A DNA stretch of 64,000 nt, taken from Bacteroidota bacterium (GTDB lineage Bacteria; Bacteroidota; Bacteroidia; Chitinophagales; Chitinophagaceae). How positions within the stretch are numbered: position 1 is the stretch's first letter; each line of letters opens with the position of its first letter. Below are positions 25,125 through 34,420 of this stretch, piece by piece. The stretch spans positions 1 to 64,000 of the forward strand of contig JABDGW010000002.1 in the NCBI GenBank assembly GCA_013285855.1, read 5' to 3'. The notes under the pieces are model-generated. The model had not been told where the DNA came from, made no database searches, and worked only from the letters and a program-made list of their open reading frames with translations. Position numbers and translations under genes: made by a program.

Positions 25125-25877
25125 ATGAAATTTTTGGCAGCAATAGCAATAATGTTTGTTTGTATAAATGCAACCGCACAAAAATCTTTTATAGATTACC
25201 AGGATAATTTTCCACGCGTCGCAGATGCAATGAACCGTAAAGCAGATACATTAAAAAAACAATTTATTGCTGCCGGTTTACAGTGGCCTGCATATCAGAT
25301 TTATATCCGCTCATTTAAATATGACAGCCAGTTGGAAGTTTGGGTGCGTAATAATAATGATGAACCTTTTAAACTGTTTAAAACATATTCTGTTTGTGCT
25401 TTGGCTGGCACAATGGGGCCAAAACGTATGGAAGGCGATTACCAGGTTCCTGAAGGATTTTATTATATTAACGAATTTAAACCAAACAGTTTGTACCACA
25501 TGTCGCTGGGTTTAAATTATCCAAATGCTGCAGATAAAATTGTAAGCCATGGTACAGATCCTGGCGGCGATATTTATATACATGGCAGTTGTGTTACTGT
25601 TGGCTGCATTCCTATACAGGATTATCAGATTGAAGAAGTGTATATACTTGCCATGAGCGCTAAAAGCAACGGGCAGGATTTTATACCCGTACATATTTTT
25701 CCGGTACGTTTTAATAACGTAAAAAGCATGGCTTATTTTGATAAAACCACTAAAGATGAACCCGACGTACAACAATTTGAAACCAAACTGAAAGAAGTGT
25801 ATGATTATTTTGAAAAAGAAAAAAAGCTTCCTGTTATTTCGATTGATGCAAAAGGCGATTATGAAATACTGAATTGA
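25125..25877 (+). CDS. L,D-transpeptidase (YkuD family, YafK-like), secreted
   Basis: A 250-residue periplasmic protein with a signal peptide (MKFLAAIAIMFVCINATAQ). The YkuD catalytic motif is IYIHGSCVTVGCIPI near 150-164: the His and the second Cys (about 161) are the active residues. The upstream segment YQVPEGFYYI is typical of the YafK-like subgroup. Such enzymes form 3-3 peptide crosslinks, attach proteins to peptidoglycan or remove such attachments; which of these applies is unknown. The gene is alone after a terminator. Confidence 0.88.
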   Translation: MKFLAAIAIMFVCINATAQKSFIDYQDNFPRVADAMNRKADTLKKQFIAAGLQWPAYQIYIRSFKYDSQLEVWVRNNNDEPFKLFKTYSVCALAGTMGPKRMEGDYQVPEGFYYINEFKPNSLYHMSLGLNYPNAADKIVSHGTDPGGDIYIHGSCVTVGCIPIQDYQIEEVYILAMSAKSNGQDFIPVHIFPVRFNNVKSMAYFDKTTKDEPDVQQFETKLKEVYDYFEKEKKLPVISIDAKGDYEILN

Positions 25878-25917
25878 TAGTAGATTATTTGTTTAGAATA
25901 TAAACGCTATCTTCTTA

Positions 25918-26976
25918 TTATATTGAGCTATAAACTTTCCTGTAGCCTTCTGCCATTTGTTCAACGCTGAAGTTTGTTTGCAGCATATTAAAGGATGCCT
26001 GCCCGTGCGCTTGCAGTAATTCCCGGTTCTTGATGTATTGATTAATAAAATCTATGGCTTGGGCAGGATAATTAAATAAAAAGCCATTAATACCATTTTC
26101 CACAAGATCATTATTGCCGGGGCAAGCCGTAAGCAATAAAGGCAGGCGCATACTCATTGCTTCAAGCACAGCATAAGATAAACCTTCCCATAAAGCGGTT
26201 GAAATATACAGATCAGCATTCTGCAGGTTGTTTTCAACTTCAGCGCGATCAACCCAACCGGTGATTTTAATATTGGGTGATGTTAGAAAGTTTCGCTGAT
26301 TGCCATCGCCAATCCAAATAAATTGTACTTGTGCATTATCAGTAAACGCAGACGCAATTTGATTAAATAATGCAGGATTTTTTTGCCGCATGGCGCGGCC
26401 TGTTGTTACAATTATAAAACTATTTTTATCGTTTTTTTTACCAGGCGATGCCGGAAAAAATTTACCGTTGTTTACATGTTTGGCCTTAATGCCAATCTTC
26501 CTGTATGCATCAGCTTCTGATTTTGAAACACCAACCACTTTTGCCGGGAATATGTTTACCGCTTTTTCAATAGTTGCAAAAGCGGTGCGGACAAAAACAG
26601 AAACATCCTTGCGTAAAAAAGTTGCACCATGCGGCGCATATATTACTTTCTTTTGCCCTATTCTTCGTGCCGCAATTCTGCCTAAAATACCGGCTTTGGC
26701 AGAATGCAGATGTATAACATCAATGGGCTTTTGGTCTTTTAAAATTTTAATAAGATGCTGTAACGCTTTTATATCTTTTTGCAAAGATATTTTGGTATTT
26801 ATCTCAGGCCATGCAATAAATTTTACTCTACCCGGAAATGATTTATATGCCTGTTCAAAAAAATGATGCCTGCCATAAATTATCGTATGTTCAATATCAG
26901 GAGTGCTGTTGGTAAGGCATCGTAAAAACTCAATCACACCACCTTCAAAGGCTTCTGTTACGTGTACAATTTTCAT
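25918..26976 (-). CDS. glycosyltransferase family 4
   Basis: A 352-residue GT-B enzyme. The N-terminus MKIVHVTEAFEGGVIEFL carries the glycine-rich acceptor-domain loop, followed by IDVIHLHSAKAGILGR (about 89-103) and VIYAPHGATFLRKD. The donor domain includes SFIIVTTGRAMRQKNPALF near 190, IWIGDGNQR near 222 and ADLYISTALWEGLSYAVLEAM near 260-280 with the E-x7-E motif (EGLSYAVLE) intact. It follows recJ by 45 bp on the same strand. It may act in lipopolysaccharide or exopolysaccharide synthesis; the substrate is unknown. Confidence 0.88.
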   Translation of the reverse strand: MKIVHVTEAFEGGVIEFLRCLTNSTPDIEHTIIYGRHHFFEQAYKSFPGRVKFIAWPEINTKISLQKDIKALQHLIKILKDQKPIDVIHLHSAKAGILGRIAARRIGQKKVIYAPHGATFLRKDVSVFVRTAFATIEKAVNIFPAKVVGVSKSEADAYRKIGIKAKHVNNGKFFPASPGKKNDKNSFIIVTTGRAMRQKNPALFNQIASAFTDNAQVQFIWIGDGNQRNFLTSPNIKITGWVDRAEVENNLQNADLYISTALWEGLSYAVLEAMSMRLPLLLTACPGNNDLVENGINGFLFNYPAQAIDFINQYIKNRELLQAHGQASFNMLQTNFSVEQMAEGYRKVYSSI

Positions 26977-27021
26977 TCAAGGCAAAAAATAAAATTTTAA
27001 ACTTTTATCTTACACTTTACC

Positions 27022-28719
27022 TTATACTGCCGGCCTGAAATCAATCATTTTTAATTGAATCATTGTTTCACCATTCCATTCATTCAAATCAAGCGTATAA
27101 ACAATATCAACCGGTGCATTCATTTGCAGTAAACTAAATTTATCAGCCATATTAAATCCAATGCCGGTAAAAGTTTTCTCATGCTGATGCAGTACAAAAC
27201 GAATATGCTGTTCTTTTATAACTTTTGAATAACCGGTATCTTTTACATTACGTGTTATAAAAACAGGGCGCATATTATTTGGCCCGAAAGGTTCCATCTG
27301 GTCAATAATATTTATGAAAGAAAGATTTATGTCCTTAAATGAAAGTTCAGCATCAATTATAATTTCAGGTGTAAGCGAATCTTCATGAATTGTTTCAGAC
27401 ACAATTTTCTCAAAACTGTCAATAAAATCAGGCAGTTTATTTTCATGCATAGTTAAACCTGCAGCAGCAAAATGACCGCCATAACCAAGCAAATGTTCGC
27501 GGCAGGCATGTATAGCTTCATATAAATTAAAGCCGGGTACACTGCGTGCGCTGCCCGCGATTACATCACCGCTTTTGGTTAGTACAACTGTTGGCCTGTA
27601 ATAATTTTCTATTAATCTTGACGCAACAATACCAACCACACCTTTATGCCAATGCTCTTTATAAACAACGGTAGTTTTCTTTTCTTTTAAAATCACATCA
27701 TTTTTAATAAGCAATAAAGCTTCGTCTGTAATGTTGCTGTCAGCTTCTTTTCTGTCTGTATTATCATTATGTAGCATACCTGCATATTCAAGCGCCTTAT
27801 TGTAATCTTCCTCAATAAATAACTGCACCGCTTTTTTTGCATCATCCATTCTTCCGGCTGCATTTATACGCGGCGCAACAATAAATACAAGGCTGTTTAT
27901 GTGAACGCGTTTTTGCATGCCCGCAAGATTTAGCAAAGCCCTAAGGCTTACAGCAGCATTTTCATTTACTTTTTTTAAACCATAAAATGCAAGCACACGG
28001 TTTTCGCCATCAAGCGGAACAATATCGGCTGCAATAGCTACTGCAACCAGGTCAATATATTTTAAATAAATTTCTTCAGGCAGGTTTAATTCTTCAGTTA
28101 AAGCCTGCATTAATTTAAAACCTACACCGCAGCCGCATAATTCTTTGTACGGGTAATTACAATCTTTTTGTTTTGGATCAAGTACAGCCACAGCGTTGGG
28201 AATTTCCTCATCAGGCAAATGATGATCGCAGATAATAAAATCAATGCCCATTTGTTTGGCATACGATATCAAGGATGTTGATTTAATTCCGCAATCAAGT
28301 GAAATGATGAGCGTGAAATTATTTTGATAAGCAAACTCAATTCCCGCCTGTGAAACTCCATAACCTTCACGGTAACGATGCGGTATATAATAAGCAACCT
28401 CAGTATAAATTGATTTTAAAAACTGATGCATACAAGCGACTGCAGTAGTGCCATCAACATCATAATCTCCAAATACTAAAATTTTTTCTTTGTTATTTAT
28501 TGCCGATAATATACGGTTTACTGCGTTAAGCATATCCTTCATCAACCAGGGATCGTGCAGTTGGGAAAGCTGCGGACGAAAAAAATTGTGTGCTTTTTCG
28601 AATGTATCAACCCCTCTTTGCGATAATATGCGGCAAAGGATTTTATTTATGCGAAGGCTTTGCTGTAACTGCAAAACTTTTTCCTCATCTGCGGATAATA
28701 TTTTCCAACGTTTGTTCAT
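27022..28719 (-). CDS. recJ: single-stranded-DNA-specific exonuclease RecJ
   Basis: A 565-residue DHH-superfamily 5'-3' exonuclease used in recombination and mismatch repair. Motifs: FGDYDVDGTTA (84-94), DCGIKS, CDHHLPDEEI near 170, then the DHHA1 domain with YGGHFAAAGLT near 413-423 and a C-terminal OB-like nucleic-acid-binding part. Length is normal for the family. ATG overlaps the stop of the polyprenyl synthetase gene as TGATG, so translation is coupled. Confidence 0.95.
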   Translation of the reverse strand: MNKRWKILSADEEKVLQLQQSLRINKILCRILSQRGVDTFEKAHNFFRPQLSQLHDPWLMKDMLNAVNRILSAINNKEKILVFGDYDVDGTTAVACMHQFLKSIYTEVAYYIPHRYREGYGVSQAGIEFAYQNNFTLIISLDCGIKSTSLISYAKQMGIDFIICDHHLPDEEIPNAVAVLDPKQKDCNYPYKELCGCGVGFKLMQALTEELNLPEEIYLKYIDLVAVAIAADIVPLDGENRVLAFYGLKKVNENAAVSLRALLNLAGMQKRVHINSLVFIVAPRINAAGRMDDAKKAVQLFIEEDYNKALEYAGMLHNDNTDRKEADSNITDEALLLIKNDVILKEKKTTVVYKEHWHKGVVGIVASRLIENYYRPTVVLTKSGDVIAGSARSVPGFNLYEAIHACREHLLGYGGHFAAAGLTMHENKLPDFIDSFEKIVSETIHEDSLTPEIIIDAELSFKDINLSFINIIDQMEPFGPNNMRPVFITRNVKDTGYSKVIKEQHIRFVLHQHEKTFTGIGFNMADKFSLLQMNAPVDIVYTLDLNEWNGETMIQLKMIDFRPAV

Positions 28720-29682
28720 CAGTATTCTCTGTCTGTTGTAAAACGCACCAAATCTTCAAGTGCATCACGGGTTTCGGAAATTTCAAATTCATGAAGTAAT
28801 TGCAGCGCTTCATCTCTGAAAGATAACATTTTACCGGTGGCATATTCAATACCTCCGTTTGCTCTTACTGCATCTATAACAAAGTTTACTTTATCTTTAT
28901 TTTTACTTTCATTTTTAATAATATAAATTATTTTTTTTCTCAGCGATCTATCGCAATGTGCCAGGGTATAAATTACAGGCAGCGTTAATTTTTTTTCTCT
29001 GATATCTATACCTGTTGGTTTGCCAATGTTTTTTGCATTATAATCAAAAAGATCATCTTTAATTTGAAATGCCATACCAATTTTTTCACCAAATTGTTGC
29101 ATTTTTTTTATATAAAGATTATCAGAAAATGTAGTAGCAGCACCAGCGGCACATGCTGAAGAGAGCAGGGATGCAGTTTTTCCCTTAATTATATCATAAT
29201 ATATATTCTCATCTAAATTAAGATTGCGGGCTTTTTCGATTTGTAGCAACTCCCCTTCGCTCATTAATTTTACTGCTTCAGAAAGTATTTGCAGCACTTT
29301 ATAATCATTATTGTTTAAAGAAAGTAGTAACCCTTTGGACAAAAGATAATCACCCACCAGCACTGCAATCTTATTTTTCCATAATGCATTAATCGAAAAA
29401 AAAACCCCTGCGTTCAGGAGATTCATCAACTACATCATCGTGCACCAGTGTGGCAGTATGTAATAACTCTACAAGCGAGGCGGCTCTATAAGTAGATGTG
29501 GTAATTTCTCCACCTAATTTTGCACTCAGCAAAACAAACATTGGCCGCATTTGTTTTCCTTTTCTTTTTACAATATATTGCATTATTCTGTCAAGCAACG
29601 GAACCTTACTTTTTACAGCATTGCTAAAGTAAACTTCAAACTTTGTTAAATCTTGGTCTATTAATTGTATTGCTTTCTTCAC
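28719..29682 (-). CDS. polyprenyl (isoprenyl diphosphate) synthetase, one-base frameshift in a T9 run
   Basis: Trans-prenyl chain-elongating enzyme supplying the quinone side chain or another polyprenyl carrier. The 5' part (29682 to about 29395) starts with GTG and contains KGKQMRPMFVLL and the first Asp-rich motif LVHDDVVDESPERRG. It then runs into stop because of nine T on the coding strand (plus-strand A9 at 29396-29404). Removing one T gives RRGFFSINALWKNKIAVLVGDYLLS in one frame, and the rest of the protein follows to 28719, with the second motif IKDDLFDYN. The corrected length is 320 residues, normal for the family. Both active-site motifs are intact, which favours a sequence error or slippage rather than a dead gene. 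Confidence 0.87.
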
Positions 29683-29800
29683 ATTAAATTTTCAAAGTGT
29701 TGCAAGATATGTGAAAAGTAATTGGTATATAAAAAGCAGCAAGTTGAATAGAATATTTGTCATAAGAGCGGTTTGATCAAAAGAAAATAAATTGTAAAAA

Positions 29801-29831
29801 TTTGGTATTTCATTATCTATTAATACTTTTG
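29801..29831 (+). promoter_or_regulatory. promoter TTTG-N19-TACTTTTG upstream of the OmpA-family gene
   Basis: Both Bacteroidota elements are present: -33 TTTG at 29801-29804 and -7 TACTTTTG at 29824-29831, spaced by 19 bp. The transcript should start near 29837, inside the ATG at 29835, so that ATG cannot be used. Confidence 0.75.
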
Positions 29832-29849
29832 TAGATGTATTTTATTAGG

Positions 29850-29899
29850 GAAACATTAAACAATTTAAAAAAGGGAAACATTAAACAATTTAAAAATTT
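29850..29899 (+). repeat. two exact 25-bp tandem repeats in the 5' leader
   Basis: The unit AGGGAAACATTAAACAATTT plus five A occurs twice back to back between the promoter and the ATG at 29904. It is within the untranslated leader of the OmpA-family gene. Confidence 0.8.
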
Positions 29900-29903
29900 A
29901 CCT

Positions 29904-31457
29904 ATGGTAAGCAAAAAACTGAAATTGCTCTTAGTCCTTGTAGGACTAATACAGGCTGCATCTTATGCTCAGGACAGTACAGGATCAATGTCAACGGCTG
30001 GCACCACAGATGCCAATTGGGTATATGATTCTTCAAAGATTTCTACGAAGGATATGCCTCAACACAATGAGTTTGTTAACTATCAAACACCATATCCGCC
30101 AAAACCGCGCGGCATGTGGGAACTAACACTTACAGGCGGTAATGCTATCATTATTGGCGACAGACCAATGTTTAATGGCTATACAGGTGGAATTGCTGGC
30201 GGAATAGCTGCACGTTTTGCACTTAGCCATGTATTTTCTGTACGCGTGGGGTATACCGGAAGCACTCAAAAAATTCCAAGCTACCCTGACAATAATCCTT
30301 ACATAAGGTATAGCGGCAATACAACACACATGCTGGACCTTGATCTGATTGCATCTCTGAATACAATCAGCACGTTCAGGGGAAATCCAAAGGTTAACTA
30401 TTATGTATTTGCAGGTTATAGTATAGCCGCATCACAAATAACTCATGCGCCTGATGGATTTTTTAATGATAAAGGCACGGTATATAACGGTTCAGATCCA
30501 ACTCTACCAAATCTTTATGCCCAGGAAAACAGTGATTTGATTAAAACTTTTCATGCAGACGCTAGTGGTAACGACAACCAGGCGCTATATCACAACTTAG
30601 CTTTTGGTGCGGGTATTGATTTCAGAGTAAGTTCAAAAATTAAACTTGGTGTGGAAGAACGTATTGTTGCTCCGCTTACAGGACTTGATATGTTAGATGG
30701 ATTTATCGGACCTACAAACCATGGTGACAAATATGCCTTCTCTATGGCTAAATTAAGTTTTGATCTTGGAAATCCTAAAACGCATACTGAACCATTATGG
30801 TGGATTAATCCAAATAACTATATATACAACGAAGTGGCTACTCCAAAGCACATGAAATTGCCACCGGTTGTTTTACCTGATGCGGATGGTGATGGCGTAA
30901 CTGACCAGTTTGATATGGAGCCAAATACGCCTGCAGGTTGCGCAGTTGATGTACATGGTGTAAGTCTTGATACAGATGGCGACGGAGTTCCTGATTGCCG
31001 TGATAAAGAAAAACTTACTCCTCAAAACTGTTTCCCTGTTAATGCTGATGGTGTTGGTACTTGCCCAGAACCAGAATGTTGCAAAAACATACAGGTTGCA
31101 GCTCCAACTTGTTCTTTAGGCAGCTTGCCAAGTGTACAATTTAAAGGTGGCAGCAATATGCTAAGTACAACAGCTAAATCATTATTGGATAATGTAGCAC
31201 AACAATTGATGGCTAATCCTAACTGTAAGGTTAAATTAGTTGGTTATGGTGCATCTGATAAGAAAGCTCAACAACTTAGCTGGGATCATGTAAATGCAAT
31301 TAAGACTTACCTTACTGAAAAACAAGGTATTTCTGAAACACGTATCATTTTTAGCTACGGCATGGAAGGTACCGGTACAACTGTTGATTTAGTTCCTACT
31401 ACTGAAGAAGGTCCTAACACAGTTCCTGCTCCTCATCCAAATCTTAGAAAAGGATAA
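29904..31457 (+). CDS. OmpA-family outer-membrane protein with thrombospondin type 3 repeats
   Basis: A 517-residue envelope protein. Signal peptide MVSKKLKLLLVLVGLIQAAS then YAQ at the N-terminus, a beta-barrel-like part (about 60-310), type 3 repeats rich in Asp (DADGDGVTDQ, DTDGDGVPD) that probably bind calcium, then a C-terminal OmpA peptidoglycan-binding domain (VQFKGGSNMLSTTAKSLLDN and downstream). The start at 29904 is preferred over 29835 because the signal peptide begins there and the promoter at 29801-29831 starts transcription too late for the upstream ATG. Anchors the outer membrane to the cell wall. A strong terminator follows. Confidence 0.88.
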   Translation: MVSKKLKLLLVLVGLIQAASYAQDSTGSMSTAGTTDANWVYDSSKISTKDMPQHNEFVNYQTPYPPKPRGMWELTLTGGNAIIIGDRPMFNGYTGGIAGGIAARFALSHVFSVRVGYTGSTQKIPSYPDNNPYIRYSGNTTHMLDLDLIASLNTISTFRGNPKVNYYVFAGYSIAASQITHAPDGFFNDKGTVYNGSDPTLPNLYAQENSDLIKTFHADASGNDNQALYHNLAFGAGIDFRVSSKIKLGVEERIVAPLTGLDMLDGFIGPTNHGDKYAFSMAKLSFDLGNPKTHTEPLWWINPNNYIYNEVATPKHMKLPPVVLPDADGDGVTDQFDMEPNTPAGCAVDVHGVSLDTDGDGVPDCRDKEKLTPQNCFPVNADGVGTCPEPECCKNIQVAAPTCSLGSLPSVQFKGGSNMLSTTAKSLLDNVAQQLMANPNCKVKLVGYGASDKKAQQLSWDHVNAIKTYLTEKQGISETRIIFSYGMEGTGTTVDLVPTTEEGPNTVPAPHPNLRKG

Positions 31458-31476
31458 TCTTTTAAATAAATAACTT

Positions 31477-31507
31477 AAAGCCGTTGAATATTCAACGGCT
31501 TTTTTTA
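31477..31507 (+). terminator. intrinsic terminator after the OmpA-family gene
   Basis: Perfect stem AAAGCCGTTGAAT / ATTCAACGGCTTT followed by T7. Confidence 0.9.
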
Positions 31508-31553
31508 TTATAATTAATTAACCTTTCATACCATTATAACCGTCAAAAATTCT

Positions 31554-31561
31554 TACCTTTG
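31554..31561 (+). promoter_or_regulatory. -7 promoter box TACCTTTG for fusA
   Basis: Exact TAnnTTTG match; no obvious -33 TTG. It gives a leader of about 120 nt that includes the dispersed repeat at 31601-31662. Confidence 0.5.
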
Positions 31562-31600
31562 CCGCTCAAAAAATTTTAGGGTTTTTATTTGCCGAATATT

Positions 31601-31662
31601 GAACAGCAGATGCAGTGTTGCGACGCAACAGGCAATGCCACGAAGTACTGAAGCCGGTAACC
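31601..31662 (+). repeat. dispersed GTGTTGCGACGCAA repeat, copy A
   Basis: About 62 bp resembling 40600-40662 and, more weakly, 53370-53414. Here it lies in the 5' leader of fusA. Confidence 0.6.
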
Positions 31663-31689
31663 CAAAATAAAATAATAATAAACAATATT

Positions 31690-33840
31690 ATGGCTGATTT
31701 AAGATTACAACGAAACTTTGGAATTGCAGCGCATATTGATGCAGGTAAAACCACTACAACTGAGCGTATTCTCCGCTATACAGGTATGATACACCGCATC
31801 GGCGAAGTGCACGAGGGCGCTGCAACTACCGATTGGATGGAACAGGAAAAAGAAAGAGGCATTACCATCACTTCTGCAGCAGTAAGTTGTCAATGGAATT
31901 TTCCTACGCAACAGGGTAAAGCCACTGCTGATACAAAAAAATATTATTTCAATATCATTGATACTCCAGGGCACGTGGATTTTACTGTAGAAGTGGAACG
32001 CTCCATGCGCGTCCTTGATGGCCTGATTGCATTATTTTCTGCAGTTGATGGTGTTGAGCCTCAAAGTGAAACTGTATGGCGCCAGGCAAATCGCTATGGC
32101 GTTCCGAGAATTGGTTTTGTAAATAAAATGGACCGTGCTGGCGCAGACTTTTTAATGGTTGTTGCACAGGTAAAAGAAATGCTTGGCGCTAAAGCAGTGC
32201 CATTACAATTGCCCATTGGTGCTGAAGATGATTTTAAAGGAGTTGTTGATCTTATTACAATGAAAGGCGTGATTTGGGATAATGCCACTGAGGGAATGAC
32301 CTTTAATGAAATTGCGATTCCTGATGATTTGTTGGAAGAAGCCCGGCAGTGGAGACAAAATCTCGTAGAAGCGGTTGCTGAATATGACGATAAATTACTG
32401 GAAAAATTCTTTGATGATCCAAATACAATTACAGAAGATGAACTGCATGAAGCTATACGCAAAGCAACTTTAGATTTAAGTATTGTGCCTATGATGTGCG
32501 GATCATCCTTTAAAAATAAAGGCGTACAAACTGCACTGGATGGGGTTTGCCGTTATTTACCTTCCCCACTTGATCTGCCCGATACAGTTGGAACAGATCC
32601 TGATTCAGGAGAAGAAATTACACGCAAGCCTGATGCGAAAGCACCATTTGCGGCATTGGCATTTAAGATCATGACCGATCCGTTTGTTGGACGTTTGGCA
32701 TTTTTCCGTTGTTACAGCGGACATTTAGATGCAGGTTCTTATGTGAAGAATATGCGCAGTGGAAAAAATGAACGCATAAGCCGTATAATGAAAATGTTTG
32801 CTAATAAACAGAACCCGGTAGACTTTATAGAAGCAGGTGATATTGCGGCGGCTGTAGGTTTTAAAGAGATAAAAACCGGGGATACTTTGTGTGATGAAAA
32901 TCATCCGATCGTATTAGAAAATATGTTTATTCCTGAACCTGTTATTTCTGTTGCGGTTGAACCGAAAACACAGGCAGATGTAGATAAAATGGGTTTGGCA
33001 ATTTCCAAGCTTGTTGAAGAAGATCCTACACTGCGTGTAAAAACAGATGAAGATACAGGTCAAACAATTCTTTCAGGAATGGGTGAATTACATCTTGAAA
33101 TTATTGTTGACCGCATGAGGCGTGAATTTAAAGTGGAAGTAAACCAGGGTAATCCGCAGGTAGCATATAAAGAAGCATTTACCAAAGCAATTGAACATCG
33201 TGAAGTATTGAAAAAGCAAACGGGTGGCCGTGGTAAATTTGCCGATATTCAATTTGAAATTGGTCCTGCAGATAAAGAATGGATTACTGAAAATCCAGGT
33301 AAAGGTTTTCAATTTGTGAATGCAATTTTTGGTGGTTCAATTCCGCGTGAATTTATACCTGCCATTTCAAAAGGATTTGAAAACTCCATGGGCACCGGCG
33401 TGCTTGCAGCTTATCCTGTAGAAAGTATGAAAGTGCGCATATTTGACGGAAGTTTTCATGCGGTGGATTCTGACTCAATGAGTTTTGAGCTTTGTGCTAA
33501 AGCAGGATTTCGTGAAGCAGGCAAAAAAGCAAAACCGGTATTACTTGAGCCGATAATGAAAATAGAAGTTGTTACTCCAGACCAGTATATGGGTGATGTT
33601 ACCGGGGATCTTAACCGTCGCCGTGGCATGTTGGAAGGCATGGACAGCCGTGGCAACGCACAGGTTATAAAGGCTAAAGTTCCATTGAGCGAGATGTTTG
33701 GTTATGTAACGCAATTGCGTTCTTTATCATCAGGACGCGCTACTTCTACTATGGAATTTTCTCATTATGCTCCTGCTCCAAATAATATTGCTGAAGAAGT
33801 AATTGCAAAGAGTAAGGGTAAAGTGAAAGTAGAAGATTAA
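31690..33840 (+). CDS. fusA: translation elongation factor G
   Basis: Ribosomal translocase GTPase of 716 residues. G1 [15 protein letters not shown], the switch region with [11 protein letters not shown]3 DTPGHVDFT and G4 NKMDRAGAD are all intact. Domains II-V follow, with the C-terminal [15 protein letters not shown] and [10 protein letters not shown] motifs. ATG 31690 (MADLRLQRN) was chosen; an upstream in-frame TTG at 31615 lies inside a dispersed repeat and adds unrelated residues. Flanked by its own promoter box and terminator. A second EF-G-like gene lies at 38190-40325. Confidence 0.97.
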   Translation: MADLRLQRNFGIAAHIDAGKTTTTERILRYTGMIHRIGEVHEGAATTDWMEQEKERGITITSAAVSCQWNFPTQQGKATADTKKYYFNIIDTPGHVDFTVEVERSMRVLDGLIALFSAVDGVEPQSETVWRQANRYGVPRIGFVNKMDRAGADFLMVVAQVKEMLGAKAVPLQLPIGAEDDFKGVVDLITMKGVIWDNATEGMTFNEIAIPDDLLEEARQWRQNLVEAVAEYDDKLLEKFFDDPNTITEDELHEAIRKATLDLSIVPMMCGSSFKNKGVQTALDGVCRYLPSPLDLPDTVGTDPDSGEEITRKPDAKAPFAALAFKIMTDPFVGRLAFFRCYSGHLDAGSYVKNMRSGKNERISRIMKMFANKQNPVDFIEAGDIAAAVGFKEIKTGDTLCDENHPIVLENMFIPEPVISVAVEPKTQADVDKMGLAISKLVEEDPTLRVKTDEDTGQTILSGMGELHLEIIVDRMRREFKVEVNQGNPQVAYKEAFTKAIEHREVLKKQTGGRGKFADIQFEIGPADKEWITENPGKGFQFVNAIFGGSIPREFIPAISKGFENSMGTGVLAAYPVESMKVRIFDGSFHAVDSDSMSFELCAKAGFREAGKKAKPVLLEPIMKIEVVTPDQYMGDVTGDLNRRRGMLEGMDSRGNAQVIKAKVPLSEMFGYVTQLRSLSSGRATSTMEFSHYAPAPNNIAEEVIAKSKGKVKVED

Positions 33841-33866
33841 TTTAATAACAGGTTTTAAAAATAATT

Positions 33867-33891
33867 AAAGGCAATCAAGTTGATTGCCTTT
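33867..33891 (+). terminator. terminator after fusA
   Basis: Stem AAAGGCAATCA / TGATTGCCTTT with a short loop, followed by TATAATTT. The U-tract is short. Confidence 0.7.
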
Positions 33892-33983
33892 ATAATTTAA
33901 TATCCTTAATCTTTATAACTTACCTGGAGTATTTTAAAAATACAATATAAATATAGAGATGTAATTATAATCTATTTAAACAT

Positions 33984-34328
33984 CTACAACTTGTTTCCTT
34001 CTTTTGGAAACACTAACCAGGGTTTGAATTTTTTGGCTTCTTCAAAATCTATAGTTGCATAAGAAATTACAATTACTACATCTCCTACCGCACCTTGTCT
34101 TGCTGCGGGGCCGTTTAAACAAACAGTGCCGCTGCCGCGTTTGCCTTTTATGATATATGTTTCAAGCCTTGAGCCATTGTTTACATTTACTACCTGCACT
34201 TTTTCATTCTCAATTAAATTAGCGGCATCCATTAAATCTTCGTCAAGCGTTAAACTGCCTACATACTGCAGGTTTGCTTCTGTAATAACCGCCCTGTGAA
34301 TTTTTGATTTTAATATTTCTATTTCCAT
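33984..34328 (-). CDS. panD: aspartate 1-decarboxylase proenzyme PanD
   Basis: A 114-residue pyruvoyl-dependent enzyme making beta-alanine for pantothenate and CoA. The self-cleavage site Gly24-Ser25 is in [11 protein letters not shown], and Lys9 and His11 in ILKSKIHRA match the family. The [19 protein letters not shown] segment forms part of the active site. Length is normal. Divergent from the FUSC gene; a TAATTTTG box (plus strand 34336-34343) lies 7 bp before the ATG. Confidence 0.95.
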   Translation of the reverse strand: MEIEILKSKIHRAVITEANLQYVGSLTLDEDLMDAANLIENEKVQVVNVNNGSRLETYIIKGKRGSGTVCLNGPAARQGAVGDVVIVISYATIDFEEAKKFKPWLVFPKEGNKL

Positions 34329-34335
34329 GGCGGCG

Positions 34336-34343
34336 CAAAATTA
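34336..34343 (-). promoter_or_regulatory. -7 promoter box TAATTTTG for panD
   Basis: Exact consensus on the minus strand, 7 bp from the panD ATG, predicting an almost leaderless mRNA. Confidence 0.5.
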
Positions 34344-34404
34344 ACGAACTTAATTTTATTAAGTACAAAGCATCAATTCTTAAAGCCAAAAGTGTACTCA
34401 CACT

Positions 34405-34412
34405 TATTTTTG
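34405..34412 (+). promoter_or_regulatory. -7 promoter box TATTTTTG for the FUSC gene
   Basis: Exact TAnnTTTG box 8 bp before ATG 34421. It supports that start over the in-frame ATG at 34304, which lies inside panD. Confidence 0.5.
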
Positions 34413-34420
34413 CAGCTGTC

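Noticed and set aside
31615..31689. 25-codon N-terminal extension of fusA
   Set aside because: It starts at TTG inside a dispersed repeat and gives residues unlike any [12 protein letters not shown] at 31690 is the usual start.
34304..34420. 39-codon extension of the FUSC protein
   Set aside because: It overlaps the divergent panD gene and lies upstream of the TATTTTTG box at 34405-34412.
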